From Chloroflexota bacterium (GTDB lineage Bacteria; Chloroflexota; Anaerolineae; B4-G1), in the NCBI GenBank assembly GCA_003648125.1, contig QMOE01000001.1:1-24975 (forward strand): a stretch of 24,975 nt of DNA, given 5' to 3'. Below are positions 13,767-20,216 of this stretch, one piece after another. The number at the start of each line of letters is the position of its first letter. Position 1 is the stretch's first letter. The position numbers and the translations under genes were made by a program. The notes beneath the pieces are model-generated. The model searched no databases and was not told the DNA's origin. It worked only from the letters and a program-made list of their open reading frames with translations.

Positions 13767-14343
13767 CCAGGTTGTCCACCGGGGAGGCTTGGGCGTGCGC
13801 CGCTTCGAGGTGTGTGCGTTTGCTGGCGATGTATATTGTGAGCATCTGCGCCAGCGTTTCAGCCGACCAGCCCATCAAAACGCGCAGCCGCTCTGCATCC
13901 CCTTTGTTATCCAACCAGTTTGTAGCGAATGTTTTGCGAAAGATGTGTGGGTGTACCCGCTTTTCAAGGCCCACCACGCGCGCGTCGCTTTAGTGCGTGT
14001 GACACTCCGCGCGCCGTGAGGGCGCCTTTCCGCCCAATCCATAGTTCTGGTGTGTCGTCATCCCGTGTATCCAGATATTCGAGCATCGTTGTCATAGTCC
14101 GTTGCCCTAAAATGACGAATCTGTACTCTTTTGTTTTCGGGGCATATACCTGCAACATTTGTTGGAACGCAGCCTGACGACGTAGCGCCGCACGTCAGAG
14201 CGTGTCAGGTTGTCCAGGGAGAGTGACTGATCGGTGCACCAATCCGCGAACGGGTCCAGGCAACGATGATAGTCATGGATGGTGCGGGGTGCGCGCCCAT
14301 CTGCGCGTTTGGCGAGGATGAACGAGGCTACGACGGATTGCAT
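13759..14343 (-). pseudogene. Tyrosine recombinase (integrase), frameshifted and internally deleted
   Basis: Three frames together give a phage-type tyrosine recombinase. The N-terminal core-binding domain (MQSVVASFILAKRADGRAPR onward) starts at 14343 with AAGGAGGG upstream. A second frame (13964-14158) gives the beta-sheet region around YAPKTKEYRFVIL. A third (13759-13977) contains HIFRKTFATNWL, the LMGWSAETL helix and the presumed nucleophile Tyr in MLTIYIAS. About 100 residues, including the first catalytic Arg region, are missing between the first two parts. The second frame change falls in a CG-repeat (GCGACGCGCGCG), a likely slippage site. The position beside tRNA-Gln fits the element's own integrase. 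It cannot be active as it stands. Confidence 0.85.
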
Positions 14344-14373
14344 AGAAAAATCCCTCCTTTTGTTGTGGGAGAG

Positions 14374-14402
14374 ATTTTACCAGATTATGGGAATGGTGAC
14401 AC
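14374..14402 (-). promoter_or_regulatory. Promoter of the integrase remnant
   Basis: On the minus strand GTGTCA (14402-14397) and TAAAAT (14379-14374) are 17 bases apart, with TGG before the -10. The integrase ATG is about 31 bases downstream behind a strong AAGGAGGG. The layout matches the tRNA promoter at 13693-13721. Confidence 0.55.
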
Positions 14403-14510
14403 GGATGCCCTGGGCCGGAGACTGATCAACGTGGGGCGTGTCACCACGTGCGGGAGAGAGTGGCGACGGATCCACCAGCTACCGCTCGATGATTTGTCAC
14501 CACGATGACA

Positions 14511-15210
14511 CTATTTCACGTCCACTTTGATTTCTTTCTTGGGGGCGAGCGGACGCATCGCGCGCATTCGCTGTAGCTTCCATAGCAGCGGTTCTTTGCC
14601 GCCGTCCACCGCCGCCGCTTCGACAAGCCAGACTACAAACCGCTCGATCTCGTCAGAGACAGGGACACGCGCCTGTTGGTGTACCCAGTCCAGCCCCAGG
14701 CCGCTGTACTTGGCCTAGCAGGGCAAGTAGATTGTCCATCACGGGTTGCAAGTCGTCGCCGGTGGCATTGTAAAACACTTGAGCATAGCGCATCAGCAGC
14801 GCGGCGACGGCTGCCTCGGCGCGCTCGCGCACGTTCCCCTGTAGAGACCCGCCGAGATTGTCCTTCAAGTGCACCTTCTTGCCGCTACCAAAACTCGGCT
14901 GGAAATTGGAGAGGATACCGCCAGTGCCTGTCTGGCCGCCAACATAGCCCTGCTCTGAGAGCGCGGACGATAGCCCCAAACTCGATTCCATCGAGCCGTG
15001 CATCGAGGAGCGCAGCCGCCCGCCGCCGCCCCAATCGGTGGTACCGATGCGTCCCGCCCGGCCCAACGAGGACCCCCAGCCAGCGTTACCGCCCTTGCTC
15101 AGCCATCCCCGGTAGTTGGTGCGCCAGGAGGATGTCACACCGCCCCCCTGCCGCTTGCCCCATTTGCCGCCCCAGCGGCTGCTTTTCCAGCCTCGCCCTC
15201 TATTGCCCAT
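14511..15210 (-). pseudogene. Gly/Ser-rich hypothetical protein of the element, apparently frameshifted
   Basis: The upstream frame starts at 15210 and reads 185 residues to a stop at 14653. Its first 80 or so residues are basic and rich in Gly, Ser, Trp and Arg, followed by a helical region (ERAEAAVAALLMRYAQVFYN). Near 14700 the protein-like sequence shifts to another frame that continues as LDWVHQQARVPVSDEIERFV to KKEIKVDVK and stops at 14511. That second frame has a TAG just before it and no usual start codon, so one gene of about 245 residues with a one-base frame change fits best. Sequencing error or programmed shifting cannot be excluded. I do not recognise the family. It overlaps the membrane protein gene by 11 bases. 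Confidence 0.55.
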
Positions 15211-15682
15211 CTACATTCTCCCCGCACGCCGATGGAGCGGCATCGAAGCAAACCGCGTCACCGATAATAGCGCCAGCCTCGGTACACAGGCAGATGATAG
15301 ACTGACCGTCCACAAAGACATTGTAGAGCAACCCCTCCGGTGTAGCAGTGGGCGGCGGTGGGGTGACGGTGGGGGGCACTGGCGTGGGTTCAGTAGTGGG
15401 AAAGAATCCAGATTCCGCGCCGCTATCATCAAAAAAGCCTGCCGGTTCCTCGATAGCGGGGGCAGGAATCGCCGTTGGAGCGGGCACGCTCTGGACAGCA
15501 GGCGGCGCAGGCTCGCGGATAAAGACCCACCAGCCACCAATCACAAAGACGAGCGCACCAAAAACCAGCAAGCCGTTAGTCTTGAGCCAGTTGGGACGCG
15601 GGTGCGAGTTACGCTGGCGGGGCAGCCTCCCTGGGCCACGCCACCGGCTGTTCGTGCAGCGCGATAGCTCTTCCTTGCCCAC
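15200..15682 (-). CDS. Single-pass membrane protein with Pro/Thr-rich linker (element cargo)
   Basis: This 160-residue protein has a basic N-terminus with several Arg/Lys, one clear membrane helix (LLVFGALVFVIGGWWVFI, about residues 38-55), a long Pro/Thr/Ala-rich linker and a small C-terminal domain containing four Cys (IICLCTEAG, AVCFDAAPSACG). The layout predicts a cytoplasmic basic head and an external disulfide-bonded tip. The start is a GTG at 15682 with no strong ribosome site, but a good promoter stands about 33 bases upstream. It overlaps the Gly/Ser-rich gene by 11 bases, so the two form an operon. No known family is recognised. Confidence 0.6.
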   Translation of the reverse strand: MGKEELSRCTNSRWRGPGRLPRQRNSHPRPNWLKTNGLLVFGALVFVIGGWWVFIREPAPPAVQSVPAPTAIPAPAIEEPAGFFDDSGAESGFFPTTEPTPVPPTVTPPPPTATPEGLLYNVFVDGQSIICLCTEAGAIIGDAVCFDAAPSACGENVDGQ

Positions 15683-15714
15683 GTTGGGTTGTTCAGGTGT
15701 GTTGGATTGTCACC

Positions 15715-15743
15715 ATTTTACCATGCTATTACACCAATATCAA
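15715..15743 (-). promoter_or_regulatory. Promoter of the membrane-protein operon
   Basis: On the minus strand TTGATA (15743-15738) and TAAAAT (15720-15715) are exactly 17 bases apart, with TGG before the -10. The TAAAAT is followed directly by GGTGACA, a partial copy of the element's repeated TGTCACCACG motif, so a regulator or recombinase could bind there. Confidence 0.6.
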
Positions 15744-15787
15744 TAGATTGGTTACACGAATTTGAATACTTGGTGAATGACGCGCAA

Positions 15788-15812
15788 CAAAAAAAGCGGG
15801 CCAAAGCCCGCT
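15788..15812 (-). terminator. Intrinsic terminator of the HicBA operon
   Basis: On the minus strand AGCGGGC and GCCCGCT form a perfect 7-bp stem around TTTG, followed at once by a run of seven or eight T. It lies about 30 bases after the hicA stop codon. Confidence 0.88.
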
Positions 15813-15842
15813 GACTTTCTCCTGTATTCTAACCCCCGCGCT

Positions 15843-16061
15843 TTATAAACGCTCCCATTCCTGGCGGTCAATTCCCGCCTGGCGCAGTATCCTGCTCAGT
15901 AACCCCCGGCTGATGTCGCCACTATGAGGGTTGGGAACGAACAGCTTGACGGTTCCCTTGACCATAAACTCGTGCCGCCCGCCAGAGTAGGGACCCTCAA
16001 ACCCCAGTTCACGCAGGCTGCGGATCAGGTCGCGGCGCTTGATAGGGCCAAAGGGTGGCAT
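15843..16061 (-). CDS. hicA: HicA-family toxin (mRNA interferase)
   Basis: This 72-residue protein has the double-stranded-RNA-binding-like HicA fold. HicA cleaves mRNA when not held by HicB. KRRDLIRSLRELGF at the N-terminus and GGRHEFMV with the expected catalytic His are the diagnostic parts. IPNP-like and SRGLLSRILRQAGI segments complete the family pattern. The ATG at 16061 overlaps the hicB stop as TGATG. A GTG three bases earlier is also possible. Antitoxin-first order and the terminator directly after the gene fit a standard TA operon. All key residues look intact, so it may still be active although the element's integrase is broken. Confidence 0.85.
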   Translation of the reverse strand: MPPFGPIKRRDLIRSLRELGFEGPYSGGRHEFMVKGTVKLFVPNPHSGDISRGLLSRILRQAGIDRQEWERL

Positions 16062-16306
16062 CACGCCGGCACCAGTTCTGCCGTGAGCGAGATATTGTCC
16101 ACGACAGGTAAAGAGTGCCCCATACGCAGGCCCAACACCAGCCAGTCCTCCAGCACCTCCTCCAGTTGCTGGCGGCAGTCCTCCAGGTTATCGGCGCTGG
16201 CAAAGACGCCCTGAAAGCCCGGTATCTCGCCGTAAAAGTCACCATCTTCCAAGATTTCGTACCTGGCACGCCGCATAGCGGCTTGAAGGTATCCGATCAG
16301 CATCAT
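16061..16306 (-). CDS. hicB: HicB-family antitoxin, short form without DNA-binding domain
   Basis: This 81-residue protein matches the partial RNase H-like fold of HicB: ARYEILEDGDFYGEIPGFQGVFASADNLEDC is followed by a helix QQLEEVLEDWLVLGL. It should bind and neutralise HicA. The usual C-terminal helix-turn-helix or ribbon-helix-helix domain is absent, so autoregulation is probably done by another protein. Two consecutive ATGs are present. GGAGG is better spaced for the second (16303). Seven bases upstream ends a helix-turn-helix gene that could provide the missing DNA-binding function. Confidence 0.8.
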   Translation of the reverse strand: MMLIGYLQAAMRRARYEILEDGDFYGEIPGFQGVFASADNLEDCRQQLEEVLEDWLVLGLRMGHSLPVVDNISLTAELVPA

Positions 16307-16313
16307 TCCTCCA

Positions 16314-16667
16314 CTATTTAAAGTATTCCATCGTGCGCTTGAGCACCCACCCGGCCTTGATTGGTGAACCGGTTTCCTGTAAGGCTCTCTTATAGATCGT
16401 TGTCACCCGCTTGACGTCCGCCTCGTCTAGCTCCAGGTAGCTATGTCGCTGATGGTCAATGACACGGATGTAACCAGCGTCAACCCATCGGTTCAAATTT
16501 TGTTGATTGACGCCATACTTTTCGGCCGCCTTGATAGCCCTGATTGAAACCCCTATCAACTTTTTATCCAGTTCAATAGCCAGAATCTTTATGTCCTCCT
16601 CGGCGACGGCGACACCGCCGTCTACTTGCACTGCCCTCATTCTACCAGTTTCTATAGCCTGGGTCAA
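16314..16667 (-). CDS. Helix-turn-helix DNA-binding protein upstream of HicBA
   Basis: The 117-residue reading from a TTG at 16667 contains a clear excisionase/MerR-like winged helix (AAEKYGVNQQNLNRWVDAGY) in its second half. The same frame stays open upstream to 16734 and encodes IPLDAAVRRYQINRLALTQA, which looks like the start of a first HTH copy, but there is no ATG, GTG or TTG there apart from the TTG. Either translation is coupled to the overlapping upstream frame (TTGA overlap at 16664-16667) or a frameshift has separated the N-terminus. The position seven bases before hicB suggests it regulates the TA operon. An excisionase role is the alternative. Confidence 0.6.
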   Translation of the reverse strand: MTQAIETGRMRAVQVDGGVAVAEEDIKILAIELDKKLIGVSIRAIKAAEKYGVNQQNLNRWVDAGYIRVIDHQRHSYLELDEADVKRVTTIYKRALQETGSPIKAGWVLKRTMEYFK

Positions 16668-16834
16668 TGCCAGGCGGTTGATCTGGTAGCGGCGAACGGC
16701 GGCATCGAGGGGAATGTAGGTTTGTAGGTTCGTCTAAATAGCTCCTGCTCAATCTCGTCGAGCATTTCAGTAAACTTTTGGCAGGATTCTAACTCGCGGC
16801 CTTCCGCCTCATCACACCAGGCGGCCAATTCCAC
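16664..16834 (-). CDS. Small acidic ORF at the element's far end, possible gene fragment
   Basis: In the frame ending with TGA at 16664 the sequence reads as a plausible coiled coil: DEAQVELAAWCDEAEGRELE, then a further acidic helix to EIEQELFRR. The frame is open back through the attachment repeat to 16934 without an ATG. A GTG at 16834, with GAGG five bases upstream, would give 56 residues. Its last part overlaps the helix-turn-helix frame, so the two may be pieces of a single gene split by a frameshift near 16720-16735. I recognise no family. Confidence is low and rests on the protein-like composition. Confidence 0.35.
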   Translation of the reverse strand: MELAAWCDEAEGRELESCQKFTEMLDEIEQELFRRTYKPTFPSMPPFAATRSTAWH

Positions 16835-16864
16835 TTGAGCCTCATCTATCTTGGCCTGGGCGTT

Positions 16865-16903
16865 TTCAAAGTCCGTTGCCTTACCACTTGGCCACGCCCC
16901 AGC
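16865..16903 (-). repeat. Attachment-site direct repeat, distal copy (39 bp)
   Basis: This is a perfect copy of 13630-13668, i.e. the 5' half of tRNA-Gln up to the anticodon loop. The 3' half is missing here, so it is not a functional tRNA. Directly upstream (16941-16969) is a promoter of the same design as the one serving the intact tRNA. Confidence 0.9.
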
Positions 16904-16940
16904 AGCGAGAATAGACAGAAAGACGTTGGCTTCTCAGCAA

Positions 16941-16969
16941 TCTTACCACAACTGGGAAAGAATCACAAA
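16941..16969 (-). promoter_or_regulatory. Probable original tRNA-Gln promoter, now facing the HicBA end of the element
   Basis: On the minus strand TTGTGA (16969-16964) and TAAGAT (16946-16941) are exactly 17 bases apart, with TGG before the -10. The -10 ends 40 bases from the start of the tRNA 5'-half copy. It is host sequence outside the attachment repeat. Transcription would run through the half tRNA into the small ORF, the HTH gene and HicBA. Confidence 0.6.
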
Positions 16970-17021
16970 TAAGGTAACTGCGGAGGGTGTCCGTCAAATT
17001 TTTGCGCCGGGTAGTGGATCT

Positions 17022-17145
17022 TGCCTGGGAGCGCGGGCGTGCCTCGCCCATACGACAAGTCAGGGTGACTCCAATGCCCGCGTTCCGATGACTGCCTGGG
17101 AGCGCGGGCGTTCCCGCCCGCATGCGGCCAAGATGGCCGCGCTCC
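17022..17145. repeat. GC-rich dispersed repeat cluster
   Basis: TGCCTGGGAGCGCGGGCGT occurs twice as a direct repeat, at 17022-17040 and 17093-17111. The second copy forms an inverted pair GGAGCGCGG (17099-17107) and CCGCGCTCC (17137-17145) and contains CGGGCG/CGCCCG internally. It resembles other GCGGGCG/CGCCC intergenic repeats in the window. Confidence 0.7.
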
Positions 17146-17347
17146 AATGACCGCGTTCCACGGCGCGCAAGAAAATGACGAACACCCAACTGCGGATATT
17201 TACTCAAAAACAGGACAACGAATGGGGAAAGGAAGCCGTCCAATTCGTTCTTTTGGCATGGTTCATTTTCGCTCCTCAAGGAGCAAAAACATCTTTCGGT
17301 CTCACTCAGCCAGCACTCGCTCCCCCAAGATTTATATACGCCCCCCG

Positions 17348-20209
17348 CTAGTTCTCCTTCTTGCGCCCCCGCTTCTTTTTCAACAACTGCCCGGCCAGTG
17401 TCCCTCCCTCAGCAGCAAGGGTAGATGGCGCAAGCGGCGGCTCAGCCTGACTTGCTATAGGCAACGGCGGCCGCTCGCCCGGCGGAGGCGTTGTCTCCGG
17501 TTCGGCAGATATAGAAACCTGCTCCACAGGCCGCCGCTCCCCGGCGCGGGACTTGGCCTCGAACAAACGCCCTACCGGTGATGGCGCCTCGGCGGCAACG
17601 CGCGGGCGGCGACGCGGCAATCGCTCCAACAGCCAGGCGCGCGCCTTTTCCAGGTCACGACGGCCCCATGCCAACCGCCGCACGCCCACGTCAAAGGGCA
17701 GCAGCAGCGTCGCCAACGCCAGCAGATAGGGCCACAAATCGCGGGCGGCGCCCTCCCCGCGCAGCGTGTGGGCAAAGGCATCGGCGGGTTCCTCCAACAC
17801 CGCTCCATCCCCCATCTCAGCCAGATGCTCCAAGTAGGCCGGGTCTCCCTCCAGCGCGGCGTATTCGGGCGAGTAGCCCATCACCCAACCGGTGGTCAGG
17901 GCTACGGCGCTCTCTCCCGCCAGCGAGCCGGTCAGCCGCATCAGGTAAGCCCCCTCCTTATGAGGCGCGAACGTCCCCTCGTAACGGCCCGGCGCGGTCT
18001 GAACCAGTTCCACCAACAGCGGATCGCCCTCCGGCCCCACCAGGCTCACGCCCGCGTCCAACCCGTTGACAAAACCACCGCCCTCGTCCACCGCGTCCAC
18101 AGTGATGCGGGCCCCGTCCCCCTCCAACGTCACGTTTACCTCCACCGGCACGTCGCTCCGCTCGACAATCGTCCAGCGCACCGCCTGCGCCCAAAAGCGG
18201 CTGAATCCATCCCAGCCCACCCAATTCTGCGCCCAGCGACCGGTCGCGTCCGAGGTCCAGGCCACGGAGCGACCCAACCCGTACTGCCAGGCTGCCAGCA
18301 GCGGGTCGTCCTGGTGAGTGGAGAGGATCACGCGCCCGGCCGGCTTGGGCGTCGTGGCGACGTAGCCCGCCAGTTGCGGCACGGTTTCGATACCGGTGAG
18401 GATCGGGCTGGTGGAGGTCTGGCGCGGATAGAATGGCTCCTCGACGATGTAAGAGCGCATCGCCAGTTGCGTCTCCTCGGCAAAGATGACGGGCAAACTG
18501 GCGGCCTGGTCGGTGAAATGGTAGCGTCCGTTGCCCAACTCGGCGATCTCCTCCAGAAAGCGCAAATCTGACCCGGCCCCGATGGCGACGGTGCTGAGGG
18601 TGATATTCTGGGCGGCCATCTCCTGCTCGACCATCTCCCGCACTCCATCCTGATGCTCCGAGTCGGAGCCGTCGGATAGGAGGATGATGTGGCGCACGGT
18701 GCTGTCGGAATCGTTCAGGTAGCGCAGCGCCTCTTGCAAGCTCTCGCGGACATAGATGCCGCCGCCGCCGGCCTGCAAGCGGGTCGCCCGGTCGATCACC
18801 TCGTCGCGCCGGCTGCCAGGCAGGGGGCCGATGACGTCGGCGGGTCGGTCGTCAAAGGCGATGACGGTGATCTCGTCCAGGTCGTTGATCAGTTCGGCGA
18901 CGCGGGCGGCCGCCTCCCCGGCCAGCCGTATCTTTTGCACACCGCTCTCCTGCGCGCTCATACTGCCCGATTTATCTATCACGACGACGATGGACATTGG
19001 CGGAAAGCGCTCCTGGTCTTGAATCGTCATCTCGACCGGCAGGGTCTCCTCCAACGGGGTGTCGTACCAGCCGCCGACCCCATAGCTGTGTGGCCCGCCG
19101 ACTGCCACCAGTCCGCCGCCCAGGTCGCGGACGTAGGATTGGAGCGCAGCCATCGCGCGGGGGGAAAGAGACTGCGCGGGCGTGTCCACCAGCAGGACGG
19201 TCCCGTACCCCGCCAGGGACGCCGGGTCGGATGGAAGAGCGCCGGGCGTGCGCTCCTCCACCACCAGGCCGGCGGATTGGAGCGCGGTCACCAGATGCTC
19301 CCCCTCGAGCGGGAGGGAAGCCACGACGAGGACGCGCGGCGGCCCTTCGATCATCGTAAAGGCGGAGAGCGTGTTGTTCTGGGAATAGGTGTCGGCAAGA
19401 GGGGTGAGGTAGGCGCGGAAGGAGGTGAATCCAGGCTCATCTGCCGTGAGGGGAATGGCAAAGGTGTTATCACCGGGATTCAGATGTACCTGCTCCTGCG
19501 CCGCGACCGTGTCGTCGGTCAGCACGGTCAGCACAGCCTCGGAATCGCGTGTGGCGCGGGCGGTGATAGAAAGAGTAAATTCCTCGCCCTGGTGCAGCCG
19601 GTCGGGGGCGGCGAGTTCGGAGAGCCAGGCTTCGGCCGGCAGCGGAGCGCCGAGAGAGACCACGTCCACCTGGATACCCTGGGCGCGGGCCAGCCGCGTG
19701 GCCTGCTCCGCCTGGCCCAACGTGGGGCGGCCATCGGAGAGGATCACCATCCGCCGCGCAGAGCCAGCGGGGAAGAGAGCCGTGCCCAGCCGAATCGCCC
19801 CTTCCAGGTCGGTCTGGTTGGTGCGGGGGATGGAGGTAATTTCGCCCAATTCCCCCCCGCCCATCATCGGTCGCTCGACCAGCGCATCGGCCCCAAAGAG
19901 CACCAACGCGGCCCGGTCGTCCGGCCCCATCGCCGCGAGCGACTCTTCGACAAAGGCCAGCGCCCGCTCCTGCTCCGCTTCCGAGACGCTATCGGATACG
20001 TCCACCAAAAAGAGGACGGCCAACTCGTCGCCGCCGTGGACGGACTGCATCCCGGCCAGGCTGAGGAGGAGAAGCGTCACGATCAGGCAGCGCAGGATGA
20101 GCGCGGCCCACGCCCGCCCGCGTCCGTAGCGGCTCACGGGCCGGCCCAAATAGACAAAGTAGGGCAGTATTGCCAGCAGTAACAAGAACAGTGGTTGTGT
20201 AAAAGCCAT
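17348..20209 (-). CDS. Large membrane protein with two VWA domains and a GATase-like domain
   Basis: This 953-residue protein starts with two membrane helices (about residues 5-20 and 36-54). A first VWA domain follows, with MIDAS residues DVSDS (Asp70, Ser72, Ser74). A segment at about 290-395 (YGTVLLVDTP, LGGGLVAVGGPHSYG) resembles the glutamine-amidotransferase-like fold seen in similar proteins. A second VWA domain has the MIDAS motif DKSGSMS (Asp412 onward). Beta-rich domains then lead to a last helix at about 825-840 and a basic Pro-rich cytoplasmic tail ending KKKRGRKKEN. The start at 20209 is seven bases after the upstream stop and gives a clean N-terminal helix, unlike the longer frame from 20326. 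The role is probably metal-dependent protein binding at the membrane, as in Bat-type systems. The partner is unknown. Confidence 0.85.
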   Translation of the reverse strand: MAFTQPLFLLLLAILPYFVYLGRPVSRYGRGRAWAALILRCLIVTLLLLSLAGMQSVHGGDELAVLFLVDVSDSVSEAEQERALAFVEESLAAMGPDDRAALVLFGADALVERPMMGGGELGEITSIPRTNQTDLEGAIRLGTALFPAGSARRMVILSDGRPTLGQAEQATRLARAQGIQVDVVSLGAPLPAEAWLSELAAPDRLHQGEEFTLSITARATRDSEAVLTVLTDDTVAAQEQVHLNPGDNTFAIPLTADEPGFTSFRAYLTPLADTYSQNNTLSAFTMIEGPPRVLVVASLPLEGEHLVTALQSAGLVVEERTPGALPSDPASLAGYGTVLLVDTPAQSLSPRAMAALQSYVRDLGGGLVAVGGPHSYGVGGWYDTPLEETLPVEMTIQDQERFPPMSIVVVIDKSGSMSAQESGVQKIRLAGEAAARVAELINDLDEITVIAFDDRPADVIGPLPGSRRDEVIDRATRLQAGGGGIYVRESLQEALRYLNDSDSTVRHIILLSDGSDSEHQDGVREMVEQEMAAQNITLSTVAIGAGSDLRFLEEIAELGNGRYHFTDQAASLPVIFAEETQLAMRSYIVEEPFYPRQTSTSPILTGIETVPQLAGYVATTPKPAGRVILSTHQDDPLLAAWQYGLGRSVAWTSDATGRWAQNWVGWDGFSRFWAQAVRWTIVERSDVPVEVNVTLEGDGARITVDAVDEGGGFVNGLDAGVSLVGPEGDPLLVELVQTAPGRYEGTFAPHKEGAYLMRLTGSLAGESAVALTTGWVMGYSPEYAALEGDPAYLEHLAEMGDGAVLEEPADAFAHTLRGEGAARDLWPYLLALATLLLPFDVGVRRLAWGRRDLEKARAWLLERLPRRRPRVAAEAPSPVGRLFEAKSRAGERRPVEQVSISAEPETTPPPGERPPLPIASQAEPPLAPSTLAAEGGTLAGQLLKKKRGRKKEN

Positions 20210-20216
20210 ATCAATC

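Larger units (their letters stand above)
13630..16903 (-). mobile_element. tRNA-Gln-integrated mini-element with decayed integrase and HicBA
   Basis: The element spans about 3.27 kb between two perfect 39-bp copies of the tRNA-Gln 5' half. A tyrosine recombinase remnant lies next to the intact tRNA, as is usual for integrative elements. Every gene inside is on the minus strand. The cargo is a frameshifted Gly/Ser-rich gene, a single-pass membrane protein, HicA, HicB, a helix-turn-helix protein and one further small frame. No replication, capsid or conjugation gene is visible, so it is a satellite-like or degraded island rather than a complete phage or ICE. Because the integrase is broken, it is presumably immobile unless helped in trans. 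Element type beyond this is unknown. Confidence 0.85.
16904..17347. other. 444-bp intergenic region: stranded promoter and dispersed repeats
   Basis: Between the element end and the VWA gene stop there is no convincing gene. It holds the stranded promoter (16941-16969), the GC-rich repeat cluster (17022-17145) and a small hairpin GCTCCT-CA-AGGAGC (17271-17284) lacking a proper T-run. A 132-residue minus-strand frame here has repeat-derived, low-quality sequence. Confidence 0.6.

Noticed and set aside
13630..16903. Filamentous phage or conjugative element
   Set aside because: No Zot-like, coat, relaxase or replication gene is visible. The membrane protein alone is not enough to claim a phage.
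16881..17279. 132-residue minus-strand open frame at the element's right side
   Set aside because: It runs through dispersed repeats and into the tRNA half copy. No ribosome site or family-like sequence is seen.
17271..17284. Hairpin GCTCCT-CA-AGGAGC as terminator of the VWA operon
   Set aside because: On the minus strand the stem is followed by GAAAAT rather than a T-run. The T-run precedes the stem, so it does not fit an intrinsic terminator.
18689..20182. 497-residue plus-strand open frame
   Set aside because: It is antisense to the double-VWA gene in GC-rich DNA. No domain or start signal supports it.
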